A DNA stretch of 64,000 bases from Isoetes taiwanensis. Its lineage: Eukaryota > Streptophyta > Lycopodiopsida > Isoetales > Isoetaceae. Positions 44,548-55,560 of the stretch are shown here, piece after piece. Location: contig JAJEKV010000011.1 of assembly GCA_021234155.1 (NCBI GenBank), positions 250,001-314,000 of the forward strand, written 5' to 3'. Position numbers and translations under genes: made by a program. The notes below the pieces were generated by a model. The model saw nothing but the letters and a program-made list of their open reading frames with translations. It did not search any database and was not told the DNA's origin. Position 1 is the first letter of the stretch. Each line of letters begins with the position of its first letter.

Positions 44548-46042
44548 CTATGTCCAATTTCTCATTGCTCTGGGACTATTACAAAGCTGAAACTCAGGTA
44601 TGATCCATTCTATGCATAGTTCATTCATCAAACCATCAAAAACTAGCAATTCTAGCTCATAGTTTGGCATTAAATCATCAAAGCAAACAAATTTCTCTAT
44701 TTGAGGCATGTAAAGATTATACTCACCTGTCTTTCCAGCTGGTATACATGTTTCAAATCTGAAAATCTCATAAAGAGGGCTGTTGTCATGACTGTCACTA
44801 GATTCAAGAGCATGTAACATACTCCTAGACTGCCCAAATGCCAAAATATCAATGTCTTCCACTTCTAATTCACACAATAATGGTTCATCATCATCCAAGA
44901 AAGTTTCACATGCATGAAAAGTCTCAAACTCAGGGCTGCTCATGCATCTATCACTCTCTTTCTCACGACAACAACTAGTTTGCTGCTCAAACTCAATAAC
45001 ATCATGCAAGAGAACATGCTCAAACTCCTGATGGGTATGTGAGATGTGATAAGATTTACCTCATTGGACTTCAAACTTGCTGATAAATGTGTATTCTCCA
45101 AGGTTTCATGGCTGGCCTCATGTGTTTTGTAGCTAAAACATTCAAATCTTGCACTGTCATGGCTGCCAACAAGCTCTAATTGCTCTATATCAGATTTAGC
45201 AATTGTATCCATGCAAGAAGACACTTTGAAAACATCATATGAGACCTCTTTATCCTTCAAACATGCTGATTAACTTGCTGTTATGGCTAATGTTTGCTGC
45301 AACTCTCCATAAGAAAAAGAAGGCACATATACATCCAAACATTCTTCTTCTTCACCTAGACCTTTTTTCTGATCAAAACTCATATTTCCCTCATATTTCA
45401 GTGTGCAAACATAGTGACATTTCTCAAGAGCATCATTCTTTGAAAGAAACATCAATAATTCATGTATTTCAAGAGCTTTTGCAAAAGCTTGATATATAGA
45501 ATGAAACATACCTCTATGAAAGTACTTGAGCATCTTCTTGTGAACTTTATAGCATGACTTGAATCCTCTCACAAAGTAGCAAAGCAAATGAAGGGTAGGC
45601 CATTCTACTTTGTACCTTTTGGATTTGAGCATGTAGGCATGAAATCTTTCCACAAAACTTGGTGCCCCTTCATTGTTCTTCAAAACAATTGTTGGCAGCT
45701 CTTCAATGACCTTCTCTTGTGTGATTGGCACCCCAAATCTCTTGATGAAGTTCCTTTTGAGTTCATCCCATTCATGTACTTTGCAAGTCTTTTAGTAGTC
45801 ATACCAATGGCTTGCTTCCTCCTTCATGCTCTTGCCAAATATATCAATCTTTTCTCCTCTTCTCTTACCATAATCATTAAAATAGTCTTCAATCTACAGA
45901 GATAAAGTTCAGGCTCTTCAAGACCATGATAAAGAGGCATTAGAATTGGAAAGATCACATCAACTTCTATGGGAATTGGAACTGCTGCAACTTTTTCTCC
46001 TTGAGAAGCTTGCTCCATCAACAATATCAAAACTTCAGGCAC
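44548..46042 (-). pseudogene. Retrotransposon gag-like protein, broken
   Basis: Minus-strand pieces from N to C: MPLYHGLEEPELYLCRLKTI and EEEKRLIYLARA (46042-45824), a segment with PSFVERFHAYMLKSKRYKVEW (about 45650-45590), CYKVHKKMLKYFHRGMF, then an acidic C-terminal part (45009-44548; CREKESDRCMSSPEFETFHA). The first piece matches the usual start of plant Ty3-type gag (FxGxEDPxxYLxRL). Frameshifts separate the pieces. No CCHC knuckle is seen. Confidence 0.55.
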
Positions 46043-47984
46043 TCAAAGACCATCAAGAACACGGAACTTCAGGAATATGCATGCTTTAATTGCTCAATAG
46101 CCACGAGAAACTCTACCAGGAAAGGATCTCTGTAGGACCTCCAAAACGTTGACTTGAATCATGGCTATCAAGCCAACCTCATGAAAGTGCCTACCACAGG
46201 GGTGGTCCAGATCACTTAGCATGATCAATCCTCAAAGCAAAAGATGGATTAGAATGGAGCAAATTGCTAAAAGTTCAACTGACCCTGAAATTTTGACAGT
46301 TTTGGAAGTGCTAAGTTTGCATATCTATATCTTGGGATCCGTGCAGTGAAACTTATTCAAACTTAGAATGTGAGATAACAGTAGCGGAGGATGCTTGGTA
46401 TTTAATTTCAGGATTTTTTGAAGCTTCCTTTGATTACTATGGATTTTTTAACAAGCAGACTTGAAACAGACAATTTTCAATGAGTGTATCAGAAATTTTG
46501 AGAGCTTTGGAACAGCCAAATTTGGGAATCTGTATCTTAAGATGGAAAGATCAAAAAATCAGGAAACTCGGACTAGGGGAAGGTGGATAGGATGGTATGT
46601 ACATGACAAAATTTCAGAATTTTTGGATAAGTAATTTGAGATCTATGGATTTTTGAAAAGGCAGACTTGGAAGAGAGAATCTCAATGACTGTCTTAGAAA
46701 TTTTTACAGTTCTAGAACAGCCAACTTTGCAAAGCTATAACTATGGATTTATGGATGATAAAATCATGAAATTTATTTTGAATGAAAGATGAATAGCAAG
46801 GAAATCATGGAAATTAAGTTCAGATTTTTTGGAAATATAATTTGCATATGGGGCATGGCTAAACGTGCAGACTTGGGACAGTGAAATTTCAGTGTTTATT
46901 GCAGGGATTTTGATCAACAGTCAGAAAATTTGCATGAAACAAGTAGAATAACATCTATTTGGACTCCACAACAATGTCAAGGGTAGTATTGCATCGAAAT
47001 ATCAAAGGAAATATTGTAATTCATCAAAATTTCAAAACTTTTTTGTCAAAAGCATGTCAAGAAGTAGAAATGGAATCAAATACTCAAGTAAGATCTCTTG
47101 ATCCCTTCTTTCTACTCCACATCGACCTGTTTTTCATCCTCCATGCCTTTGATCCTTCCTGAGACGAAATCCCCTTGTTATGGTTTGTTCTTGCCAAATC
47201 CATCACAATGCTTTGTCTTTTAGCTTAGTTTTCTGTTTCTTGGTGTGAGGGAGAGTGATTCGGGATGTCAGGGCCATGATTAGCCTGCCAAATCTGTCTA
47301 AAGATCTGGATCTTGGTCTGCAACAGCAATAATACTCTAAATTCTATGCACTCATTCTGCCCATTCAATTCCATTATTTATACCCCATCCATGCCTAATG
47401 CCTAGTATCCCTTAAACCCTTTCACACAAATCCTAAACCCTTCACATCTAACACTCCATTACCTCATAGACATGATTACATATACCATTCTTTTATTCCA
47501 CTTGCAAACTCCATTAAAACTACCCATTCGAGTCGTCCATGATTAATGCCCGGCATCGCCGAGCACACGTTTCTAGTGGATAGGATTAAGGTAGTAGGAA
47601 TATGAAAGAAGCCCTCGGAAATAGAATTCATGCCAAAATGACTTGGATCTAGCCACATACCAATGAATCTTGAGGGATCTTCCAAACTCTAATCTTGAGG
47701 GGTCTTCACTCTAAGCTCAATTCTTCTTGCTTGAATCTCAACTTCCTTGCCATACTTGTATGATACCCAATCAACGTTCTCCATTGGTTCTTCATCACAA
47801 ATGTCTTCTGAGAGTCTTCAAAGGTTGATGTCTTCAATTTTGTTGCTTAATTAGCTCATGCACACATGTTTTAAACCAAATGTTAGCCAAAGGTGTAGTT
47901 CATGCACATGGCCCTTCTATGCTGCCAAAATGTGGCAGCAAGCCTCTCTTGCACCATATCTGTAGCCATTGCTAACAATGCCAG

Positions 47985-48090
47985 AAAACTATCAAATATG
48001 GCCTTTTTGGTCTACACAGTAGCCAGTATTGGTGGGCACATCCAACCAGTGTTGATGGGCACAACCAGCCAGTGTTGGTGGGCACAACAT
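47985..48090. repeat. ~23-bp minisatellite, 3 copies
   Basis: CCAG(T/C)(A/C)AGTATTGGTGGGCACA-like units follow one another (GTATTGGTGGGCACATCC, GTGTTGATGGGCACAACC, GTGTTGGTGGGCACAAC), immediately beyond the right LTR of the gag-only element. Confidence 0.7.
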
Positions 48091-49854
48091 CACAGTTTCT
48101 CACTTGCAATTTGAAAATTTTCTAAGTTCAAAATTTTGTGAACATGTTATTTTACACAAAGAATATGTAGCACAATAATAGGGAATTCCTGAAACCGTAG
48201 ACCATATACCCCTAAAACAATTGAATTCGTTGTTATAAAAAAAAACATAGATTCAAGATAAAAAATAATCACATTAGCCCCCGTATTTCATATTCTAAAA
48301 TCTTAGGCAAAGCCGTTTAGAGATTCGATATTCCCTCAAAACCTTAGCCGAACTCGTACTTCATATTTCAAAATCATACGCGCCTCCAATTATAAATGAC
48401 TATAAGTGAAACGAGAGATGCCCAGAGGCCCCAACATACGATTTGGGTCGTAAGATCAGCGAATTCGACGACTGTTGTAGTCCAGGGTGACCCTCATTTA
48501 GAATATGTAGCACAATCTTAAACTAATTCATGTATCAATTATTCATGATGGCTACACTGGGTTTGCCCCATTTGAACAATATTGAACGTTTTAGCCAAAT
48601 AGTGCTTGTCTATAATCATCCGAAGAAGCAAAAAAAAATTGTGTCTCTAATATGGACTTCCCTGCTACATTTATTATAAGACTTTTAGCATGCAGGTAAA
48701 ACAGCCTCACATCAACATGCAGATCGCCATACATTTGAAAGAATACTCTTTGAGTAGATATTCAAAATGGTTGGATTTAAATGACATATATCTAGAGAAA
48801 TTCCTTTTAACTACAGAGGTACGCGCACGCACAGATCCATGAACATGAAGCCCTGATGTTGTATTTGCATTACAATAATAACAAAAATGAGATATCTTTT
48901 CACTACCTAGATAGCATGAGCACATATTATGGAGCACACATTATCTCCACTTCTTCTTCCCTTACTATTGGGCGATCTGCTTTGCCAATTTATTAACCTC
49001 ATATCCAATTCCATTCCCATTATATGAGGGATGGCTCCTGAACACTGTCAGTATTAATGATATCTTCATTCGCTGATTTATGTTTTGTACCTACATTACA
49101 CCAAATGCTAATAAGCACTTATGTATCTCCACCAAGTTCCCAAATTAATACGAAGTTCCAAGAAACCTCAGACGGCTTCCACTTTGTAGCAAATCCATAG
49201 TGATAAACATCATCGTTGATTGAATTGTATATCCACTCACTGGCTTCATAAGTACAGAGTGAGGGAGATACATATCAATTTCAGGATGTTTAACCAGATT
49301 CTTGAATTCAAAATTAGACATCCTCACAATTTATGCGCTTTTTGCCCTTAAATGTTGACAATTGTCCTGGTCCCTTTATCCTAAAGAACCTGTTAAATAA
49401 CAGAAATATACAGGACCATGAATTAAACATAATGTTGCAAATAAATTGATAAAATTAATATGCAAAAGACACTATAGAAGACATCACATGCATGGGCTAA
49501 AGGAAAATGCAAAATAATACGGGCCAGGACAATGAATTTTATAATGTAATTTGAGCTTGCCAACTCATAAAGTTCTCAAATTATCTTTGCACCATTTAAG
49601 TATCTGGGCAAGTTCCTGTTTTTTCATCCTTCGTAGTAGAATATATCTGCCAAAATGATCTTCACCTTCTTTTGTTCTCTCCCGTTTGGGCTCGAACAAA
49701 TACGTGTTGCTAAAAATTTTCCATCATTATATAGACAATTTTCAACTGTTGTGCCTTTGCTCTCCAATTGAAATAATTTCTCTCCATGTCTTTTTGCTAT
49801 TGTGCAATGCATTGACCATAAACTGAGCTTTTATTTTGTTGCAAATGAGTTTAA
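48091..49854. other. Intergenic, possible small exon relics
   Basis: No gene that I recognise. Two minus-strand stretches look coding-like: 49330-49145 (HPEIDMYLPHSVLMKPVSGY), preceded by an AG acceptor near 49392 and RIKGPGQLSTFKGKKR, and 49812-49624 (LESKGTTVENCLYNDGKF). Neither shows a known domain; they may be pieces of one unknown gene. The stretch 48180-48500 has even composition and no repeats. Confidence 0.3.
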
Positions 49855-49886
49855 AGATAAGATAAGATAAGATAAGATAAGATAAA
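49855..49886. repeat. (GATAA)n microsatellite, LINE tail
   Basis: About six uninterrupted GATAA units. On the minus strand it is the TTATC tail of the LINE. A shorter copy (AATAAGATAAGATAATT) at 50010-50026 lies inside the 3' UTR. Confidence 0.9.
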
Positions 49887-50062
49887 TTTTTACGTCCACG
49901 GGAACCCAACGGGTTATGGGACGACACATGCAAGACAACAGCCCATCTAAAACCTGGGGACTAGGCCCCATCACCAAACACAATAACCAAATATTAAAAG
50001 GCTACCAAGAATAAGATAAGATAATTCTAATGTTAGTAGTAAATTTATGCTTCTAAAATTAT

Positions 50063-51102
50063 CTAGACATAGCCAGTCCAAGGATTGGAAGGCCATTGAT
50101 CTAGAATAATTGCTGCGCCTCCCCTGTACACTGCCCATTTCTTTTGCAGGCGGGCTGCCCTCACCTTGCAGAGCTCCTCCTTACGGTTACACAATTGAAG
50201 AGGGGAGAGGTCCTCATGTACTGAGAAACTAGTCCCTCTGAGATGGTTTCCATGCTGAAGAATATGTAAGCAGCTAAGAGTGTCTTGAAACCGAACCAAA
50301 AGATGGCGAGGACGATCAGGTCTTGCCGCCCCCACCCTATTAGCGGAGACAACTCCACCAGCCTTCACATGCATGACATCAGTGAAAAAATAAAAAGCAG
50401 CATCCATATCAGAAAGGGCATCATCTTCTGCCTCTGCAACCCCTATAATACGCAAGTTCATGCTCCTAGTAACAGAAGATACTGAGGCAGCCTGCTCCTG
50501 TCTGCTAGCGCGGCACTGCGACTCCTGGTCCCCTTGGGATTGTGGAGATGTCTGTACGCCCACCTCAACATGTTCCCTTTCCAATGTCTGCACTTCCGCT
50601 TCAACATAATGTTTCTTCTGTGGTTGTAATTTTGTATCTAGTGTCTGTACTGAGGCATCACTTATTCCCACATACTAGGCTTTAGGGTCTGGAAGGAAGG
50701 CATGTATTAACTGTAATAAGTGTGTCCATCTCTCAATAGACACGATCATGGCCGTCATTCCTCCCTCAAAATGAATGAGTCGTACCTGTCACGAAGTGTA
50801 GGCGGCAAACACTGAACTTGCAGGTCTAGAACACTTTGGAGATCCTCCCGATCTTGGAAGGTAAATGTACCAGGCCTGCTTGTGCCGATATGAAGAGGCC
50901 GCTGGGGACCAAAAAGAGAAGATGGCAAATCCATTATTACACTGGAATTAGCTTGCCCCTGACCATGGAGCTGTAAGCTAGACCGAGCACTTGTGGGACG
51001 AGGGACCTCCTGTGCAAACAATGATTCCTGAGTAGGAGGCTTTTTCTTTTCCCTGGCCATCCTTACACCAAATCTCTCCTTATTACTGGCCCTTTCTGTC
51101 AT
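50063..51102 (-). pseudogene. LINE ORF1 protein (RRM-type), interrupted
   Basis: Two consecutive minus frames. 51102-50755: MTERASNKERFGVRMAREKK, basic N-terminus. 50671-50063: Gln/Val-rich repeats (VEAEVQTLE, VEVGVQTS; a heptad-like coiled coil), then NLRIIGVAEAEDDALSD, FTDVMHVKAGGVVSANRVG, RPRHLLVRFQD and a C-terminal domain with LCNRKEELCKVRAARLQKKW. NLRI.GV followed ~55 residues later by RP..LLVRF is the RNP2/RNP1 pattern of L1 ORF1 RRM domains. ORF1 binds element RNA and acts as chaperone in other L1s (established). Stops in the 84 nt between the frames break it, unless the first frame is a separate short protein. Confidence 0.65.
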
Positions 51103-51499
51103 AGTGAAGCTCTCTAAATGAAATCAAAGCGGCTATATACAAAATTTAAATCAAAGCAGAAGCCTGAATCTAAAAGATCTGAAACACAATATCCAATACT
51201 GCAAACCCTACCAAAGCCGGCCGGAACAGGACTGTTTTGACATAGAAAACGTAACCAAAGATGGGCTCGAATTGAGATGGTCTCATTATATTATGCTTTC
51301 CCACTCAAAGATCCTCAAGTTTAGACAGCCTATGCTACATCTCTCCTAGATGTTAAAAGCAACAGCTACGAAGAGACCTAATTAACGAAGCTATTTGTGC
51401 AGGCTTTACTAAAGTATGGTTGAATGTTATATGATCCATCCAGAAAGCTGAGGACCATATGAGTCCACTTAATTATCATCTAAAAATGATTGATTGTGT

Positions 51500-52680
51500 A
51501 GAAGCAAACCTTTGGTGCGGCATGCCACTTTACTTTCCGAACTTAAGGCTAAACCAGTAGGTTCGAAGTGGCCTTTCAAGCAATGTCTTTTTTGCATAGG
51601 TTGTGGCAATTCGGAAACATACAAGAGAGATTTCCTTGGTTGGCATATGTTTCTTTAGAAACCATGGCTGATCAAGGTAATATTTTTGGTTTTCTAGGAC
51701 AATATGTCACGATTCCTATTTGCTGTGGGTTGGGCTCACAAGAAGAGTGCATTAGATTTATTCAGCCGGCATCTAAAGGTATTATTCTTGCAATAGTCTA
51801 TCCAGTGGTGGAGTGGACTTGGGATGAGCTTGAGCACTGTTTTTTTTGTGGTGAAGACCTTTGGGTACGCGGCAGCATTGTCTTATTCTGGTTTAGCCCT
51901 GATCAGTTTAGATGTGGAGCTCGTGGAACTTTGATGGGAGTGTAGTTCTTGCATGTTGGCCCTCTTTCATCCCAGCTGGAAGGAGGTGTGGATTTGAGGA
52001 AAGGGTGCCATGAAAGCAGTTGACCTCTAGGTAAGTGATTCTATGGGACATTTGGACGGGAGGACCAGATGCTCGTATAGCTGCTTGCTAGTTGAATGGT
52101 GAGTTATGAGCTCAGCCAGGGCTTGGGGGCTTTTGACTCTACTGTTTTCTTCTAGTTGGTAGAGCGTAGTGAAGAGGAAACCCATTGCAAGTGGTCATGG
52201 ACAGAAGAAGTGGGAGTGGACTGCCCCATTGGGGGAGAGGTCTTTGTATCTATATCCTCAGGAAGACGGTGAGAATACTTACACCTAAGTACAAGAAATT
52301 GGAAAGGGCTTCTTTATTTTTCCAATAGTACTGCGGCTTAGATATAGCATGGGCCAAGTTAACGCTAGGGATGAAGCTCAATCTTCTTCTTGTTCTTGTC
52401 CATTGCATTTTTCGGAGGTGGATCATAAAGGGGTATCCTTTTCAGGTATATCAGAATCACTCTTGGACATGGATTGTGTAATGGTGTTTTTACTTTTACT
52501 CCACACTTGGGTGAATTGTGCTGAATGAGTTATCTGGTAGACCATTGTATGAGAATGTTTTATCTGGCCTATTGTGGAGCCCATTCCAATAAGGTCATGT
52601 ACCCTGTTTTTGCTATCAATAGAAAATTAAAAAAGCTTGCCTAAAAAAAAGGAAAAAAAAGAGTGTTCAGCTCTCTGGGA
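51500..52680 (+). pseudogene. LINE ORF2 3' relic with A-rich tail
   Basis: The plus frame 51568-51945 reads FLHRLWQFGNIQERFPWLAY and VSLETMADQGNI, like the zf-RVT part downstream of the RT in plant L1 ORF2 (..W.DxW..G.L..RFPRLY..S). Stops follow. The 3' end reads TGTTTTTGCTATCAATAGAAA, then TTAAAAAAGCTTGCC and an A-rich run at 52645-52670, typical of plant L1 tails. It is on the opposite strand to the ORF1-only LINE, so it is not its missing ORF2. Confidence 0.6.
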
Positions 52681-53879
52681 TTCTCAATGAATAATATCTC
52701 ACCTTTTCAACACAACTTAGCAGCACTTGATTTGAAATTGACAACCAAGCATGCTAACCAACTTACCTAACAAACTTGGCTGAATCCTGTCCACAAAAGT
52801 GATTGATTTGGATAACTTTCTGAACATCTCGGCTGGTAGTTTTGTTTTAAGACCTGGATACTTAAATATATAGACCTTTCAAACACGGCGAGGTTTTTAA
52901 TGGGTTCAGGATGTCTTCTTACCAATCGGAGATCGAGGTTGACATAGTAACCGTGAGGACAGGAAGTGTCCTTTGTGAGACTTGGGCTGTTCTGTTTATT
53001 ACATCATAAGAGAAAGATATCACTGCCTATTTAGACAGCCAGCAACAGCTTATGAGGTATTATGGCCAGAAACATATGGCCCTATTCATCAACAGCTCTC
53101 TCAAATACGAAAGGCCATTCTCAAAAAAGATCAGAGCACAGATCCTAAAGCTCTTAGGCAAGTAGAAATAACCATTTTACTTTATTGCTAAAAAAAAGTT
53201 GGAGCGGGAAGATAATGTGGAGGACCCAAGTGTCTTGATTCCGAACATGACATTTGCATTTGTAAAAAAATAAATGCCAGTAATATAAATACGCTGTCAG
53301 TTCTACTTAATTGATATTTTTTTGTTTTTGGACTTGCAAATGGTTTCCTAATTCGTTGTTGGGTATTTTCCTTTACCATGCACCTAGATGTTTGCACAAA
53401 AGTGTTCGTGTCTGGATGGGTGCAATATGGATGGGTGGATATCTAATGTTCAATGAACTCCTCATTTTCTTGCATAACAAAGTCTTGCATGCATTGGTTT
53501 AGCTGACAAAATACCCTGCTATGTCAAACCTATTGAGGTTGAAATCAAGCTAGATTGGAGGTCATTCAGGTCGGATTCAGGGCTGGGTGCATGCATCGAT
53601 CAATTCATGGAGCTATTCTTCAATCAATCATAGAGGTCAAATTGAATTATTTCATAGGGGTCGGATTGAATCATCATTCCATCAGAGGCAGGGCAAAAGA
53701 AAAGATCAATAAGGTGGACCAAAAAAGCCTTTTTCTTACTCTCTCTCTAAACGTTTTACAAAAAGGCTATTGCCTTTTTAACCTATTCACTTGGCTCTGT
53801 TTTAGCCCTTTAAACCAATGTAGGCTCAAACATGCCAAGATGGCATCAAAAGAATTTGTTGGTGCTACAAGGGGGCTCA
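52681..53879. other. Intergenic, no supported gene
   Basis: The plus frame 52982-53191 (RERYHCLFRQPATAYEVLWP, HQQLSQIRKAILKKD) has a coding-like composition but no start context or domain that I know; it may be an exon relic. Nothing else is evident. Confidence 0.3.
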
Positions 53880-55373
53880 TGTGACACTCCCGGAACCTAT
53901 ACGATGCTCCCATCGTATAAATATGGGAAATCCCCTCTTCCATTGTGACTACTCACCATAGAAAGGCCCTCCGTCTGACTCGGACCACTTGTGATGGGCA
54001 AGTGTCCGGGTGAAGGACACAGAGATGTCATTTGTCCCACGCCTTCTATGGGAATCCTATATAGCGGAAGCGTACATACATGTTATCACCTGGCAACAAG
54101 ACAAATAAATAATATACCACCACGAAGGGTGGCCCATCCTCATCAATACGAATACAACAGAATACCAACATAACAAAGGAAATGCATCATAAATAAAGGT
54201 TGTACCCCAGCTCAGACTCATGGAAATCAACTGACAGTCAAGACCTCCAGATAACAACAGACGGAATCATAACAATGGCATTGGCTGACATAGAACAATG
54301 GCTAGGGTAGTCCACTCCATCCGCCCCTCCTGTGCACACTTTGCAGATAGGCTGGAACATGCTATGGCGTGATTGTAGCCTTCCGGAGATGCAATCCCAT
54401 GGAATCACTTTATTGTTACATCTCCCCGGTCCGATGAGGCAGGTCGGAGAGGCGTCCCCTCCCCGAGCATGATGGATCTCTGGGTGTGCTAGAGAACGCG
54501 TGCCTCCGTTAGTGACCCCACGTCTGTACCCGACTTACTCCCCTAAATCTAAAGGCCGGCTCACCTGCCCGTTCGAGCCCAGGGCGCCCAAGAAACATTG
54601 GCTCGACACCTGCGACCCAGGAAGTGTCAGACCCATACCCGGCCCTCTCTGTGACCGGCTATAAGCCTAGCACACTATAGGAGTCCTGTAGCCGCGCTAG
54701 GCAAGACCCTACCCCCGATTCACCATCATACTCGTTATCTGGTGCTGAATCACATCATAGCATCCCCAGCCAGGTGGGCTCTTGTGCACAGGCCGCATTT
54801 AATGGGATTTAAGGGGTTCTAGCTAGGAGCATCACCAAATCTAGATAGCCTTTAGGTCTCTACCCCCCTTAATCCAATAGAACACAGGAGGAACAGAAAG
54901 AGAAAACAGAATCAGATACAAACATCCATCATCATCATCATAAGTAGATCATAGAATAGAATCTAATCATCCATCTACTCAAAGAAGGGTCAGAAGAATA
55001 CAAGCTACGCTAAAACTAACCGACATCATAGCTATCTCTCTGGTTCTCCATTCTTTGGGTTGGAACTAAGGTGAATAGCAGCTCCTCCTCCACCAATTTC
55101 CCCCAACTCGATTTGGGTCAAATTGGGGAAGCCCCAATTTGGGTGTCCCAATTGGCAGGTCTACCTTGCCCAATTAATTTGGGCCAGGTGACAGCTCTAG
55201 ATTAGTTATCCCTAATTAATTTAGGCCTTTTTAATATTAGGTTAAGCCCTAAATTCGAATTAGGGTTTAAGGTTAGGTTTCCACCTTAATAATTAATGAT
55301 GTGCATTAATTATTCATAGTGACGTGTCATGTATTTATACCCAAAAGAGCATATAAATACGTGGAACGTCACA
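53880..55373 (-). mobile_element. 3' LTR of a minus-strand Ty3/gypsy-like retrotransposon
   Basis: About 1494 bp bounded by TGTGACACTCCCGG at 53880 and ACGTCACA at 55373, so TG...CA on both strands with a TGTGACG(T)/ACACTCCC start. Adjoining 55373 on the inner side is TTCTCCCCACCTTG, i.e. CAAGGTGGGGAGAA on the minus strand: a polypurine tract that overlaps the end of pol. The 5' LTR is not in the window, so it is either beyond 64000 or lost. Confidence 0.75.
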
Positions 55374-55560
55374 TTCTCCCCACCTTGAAAGTGATGCTGT
55401 CCTCAGCATCAGGATTGTTCTTGCTGTGGGCCAACACATGTGATGTTGGAAGCAAGTCTCCCCACCTTAAAGAGGCAACACGAAATTATAAGTCACACAA
55501 AAGTTGTCATGTCCAAGGTGATCAAGTTTGAAATGACGCGTAATGTGCAATTTATAACTC
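55374..55560 (-). pseudogene. End of gypsy-type pol next to the LTR
   Basis: The minus frame ends DAEDSITFKVGRM with a stop 3 bp inside the LTR boundary, overlapping the purine tract. A C-terminal ED...FK.GRM over the polypurine tract is common in plant gypsy polyproteins (family knowledge). Upstream (CACATTACGCGTCATTTC...) the frame is broken. A second CTTTAAGGTGGGGAGA at about 55464 duplicates the tract. Confidence 0.55.

Larger units (their letters stand above)
43288..47940 (-). mobile_element. Probable gag-only LTR element (TR-GAG-like)
   Basis: Direct repeats of ~365 bp, 43288-43652 and 47577-47940, begin TGGATAGGATTAAGG and end GGCAGCA / GGTAGCA on the plus strand (TG...CA on either strand), ~95% alike. 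The ~3.9 kb between them carries a minus-strand gag-like protein but no protease, RT, RNase H or integrase, as in terminal-repeat retrotransposons with only gag. Weak points: no matching target duplication, no clear primer site, and the purine tract (GAGGCCGGGGGACC, minus) lies ~25 bp inside rather than at the LTR edge, so the left LTR may extend further. Confidence 0.6.
49855..51250 (-). mobile_element. LINE with ORF1 only and (TTATC)n tail
   Basis: Minus-strand L1-type element. From 5' (about 51250) to 3': leader, ORF1 (51102-50063), ~180 nt of 3' UTR (GATGGGGCCTAGTCCCCAGG, CCGTTGGGTTCCCGTGGACG) and a pentamer tail of TTATC units (plus strand (GATAA)n at 49855-49886). There is no endonuclease or RT between ORF1 and the tail; the distance from the ORF1 stop to the tail leaves no room for ORF2. 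Either ORF2 was lost by internal deletion or this is an ORF1-only family like mammalian HAL1. The 5' limit and target duplication are not visible. Confidence 0.65.

Noticed and set aside
48180-48500. Possible organellar or rRNA-derived insert (even composition, GTAAGATCAGCGAATTCGACG)
   Set aside because: I could not match it to any rRNA, tRNA or plastid gene that I know.
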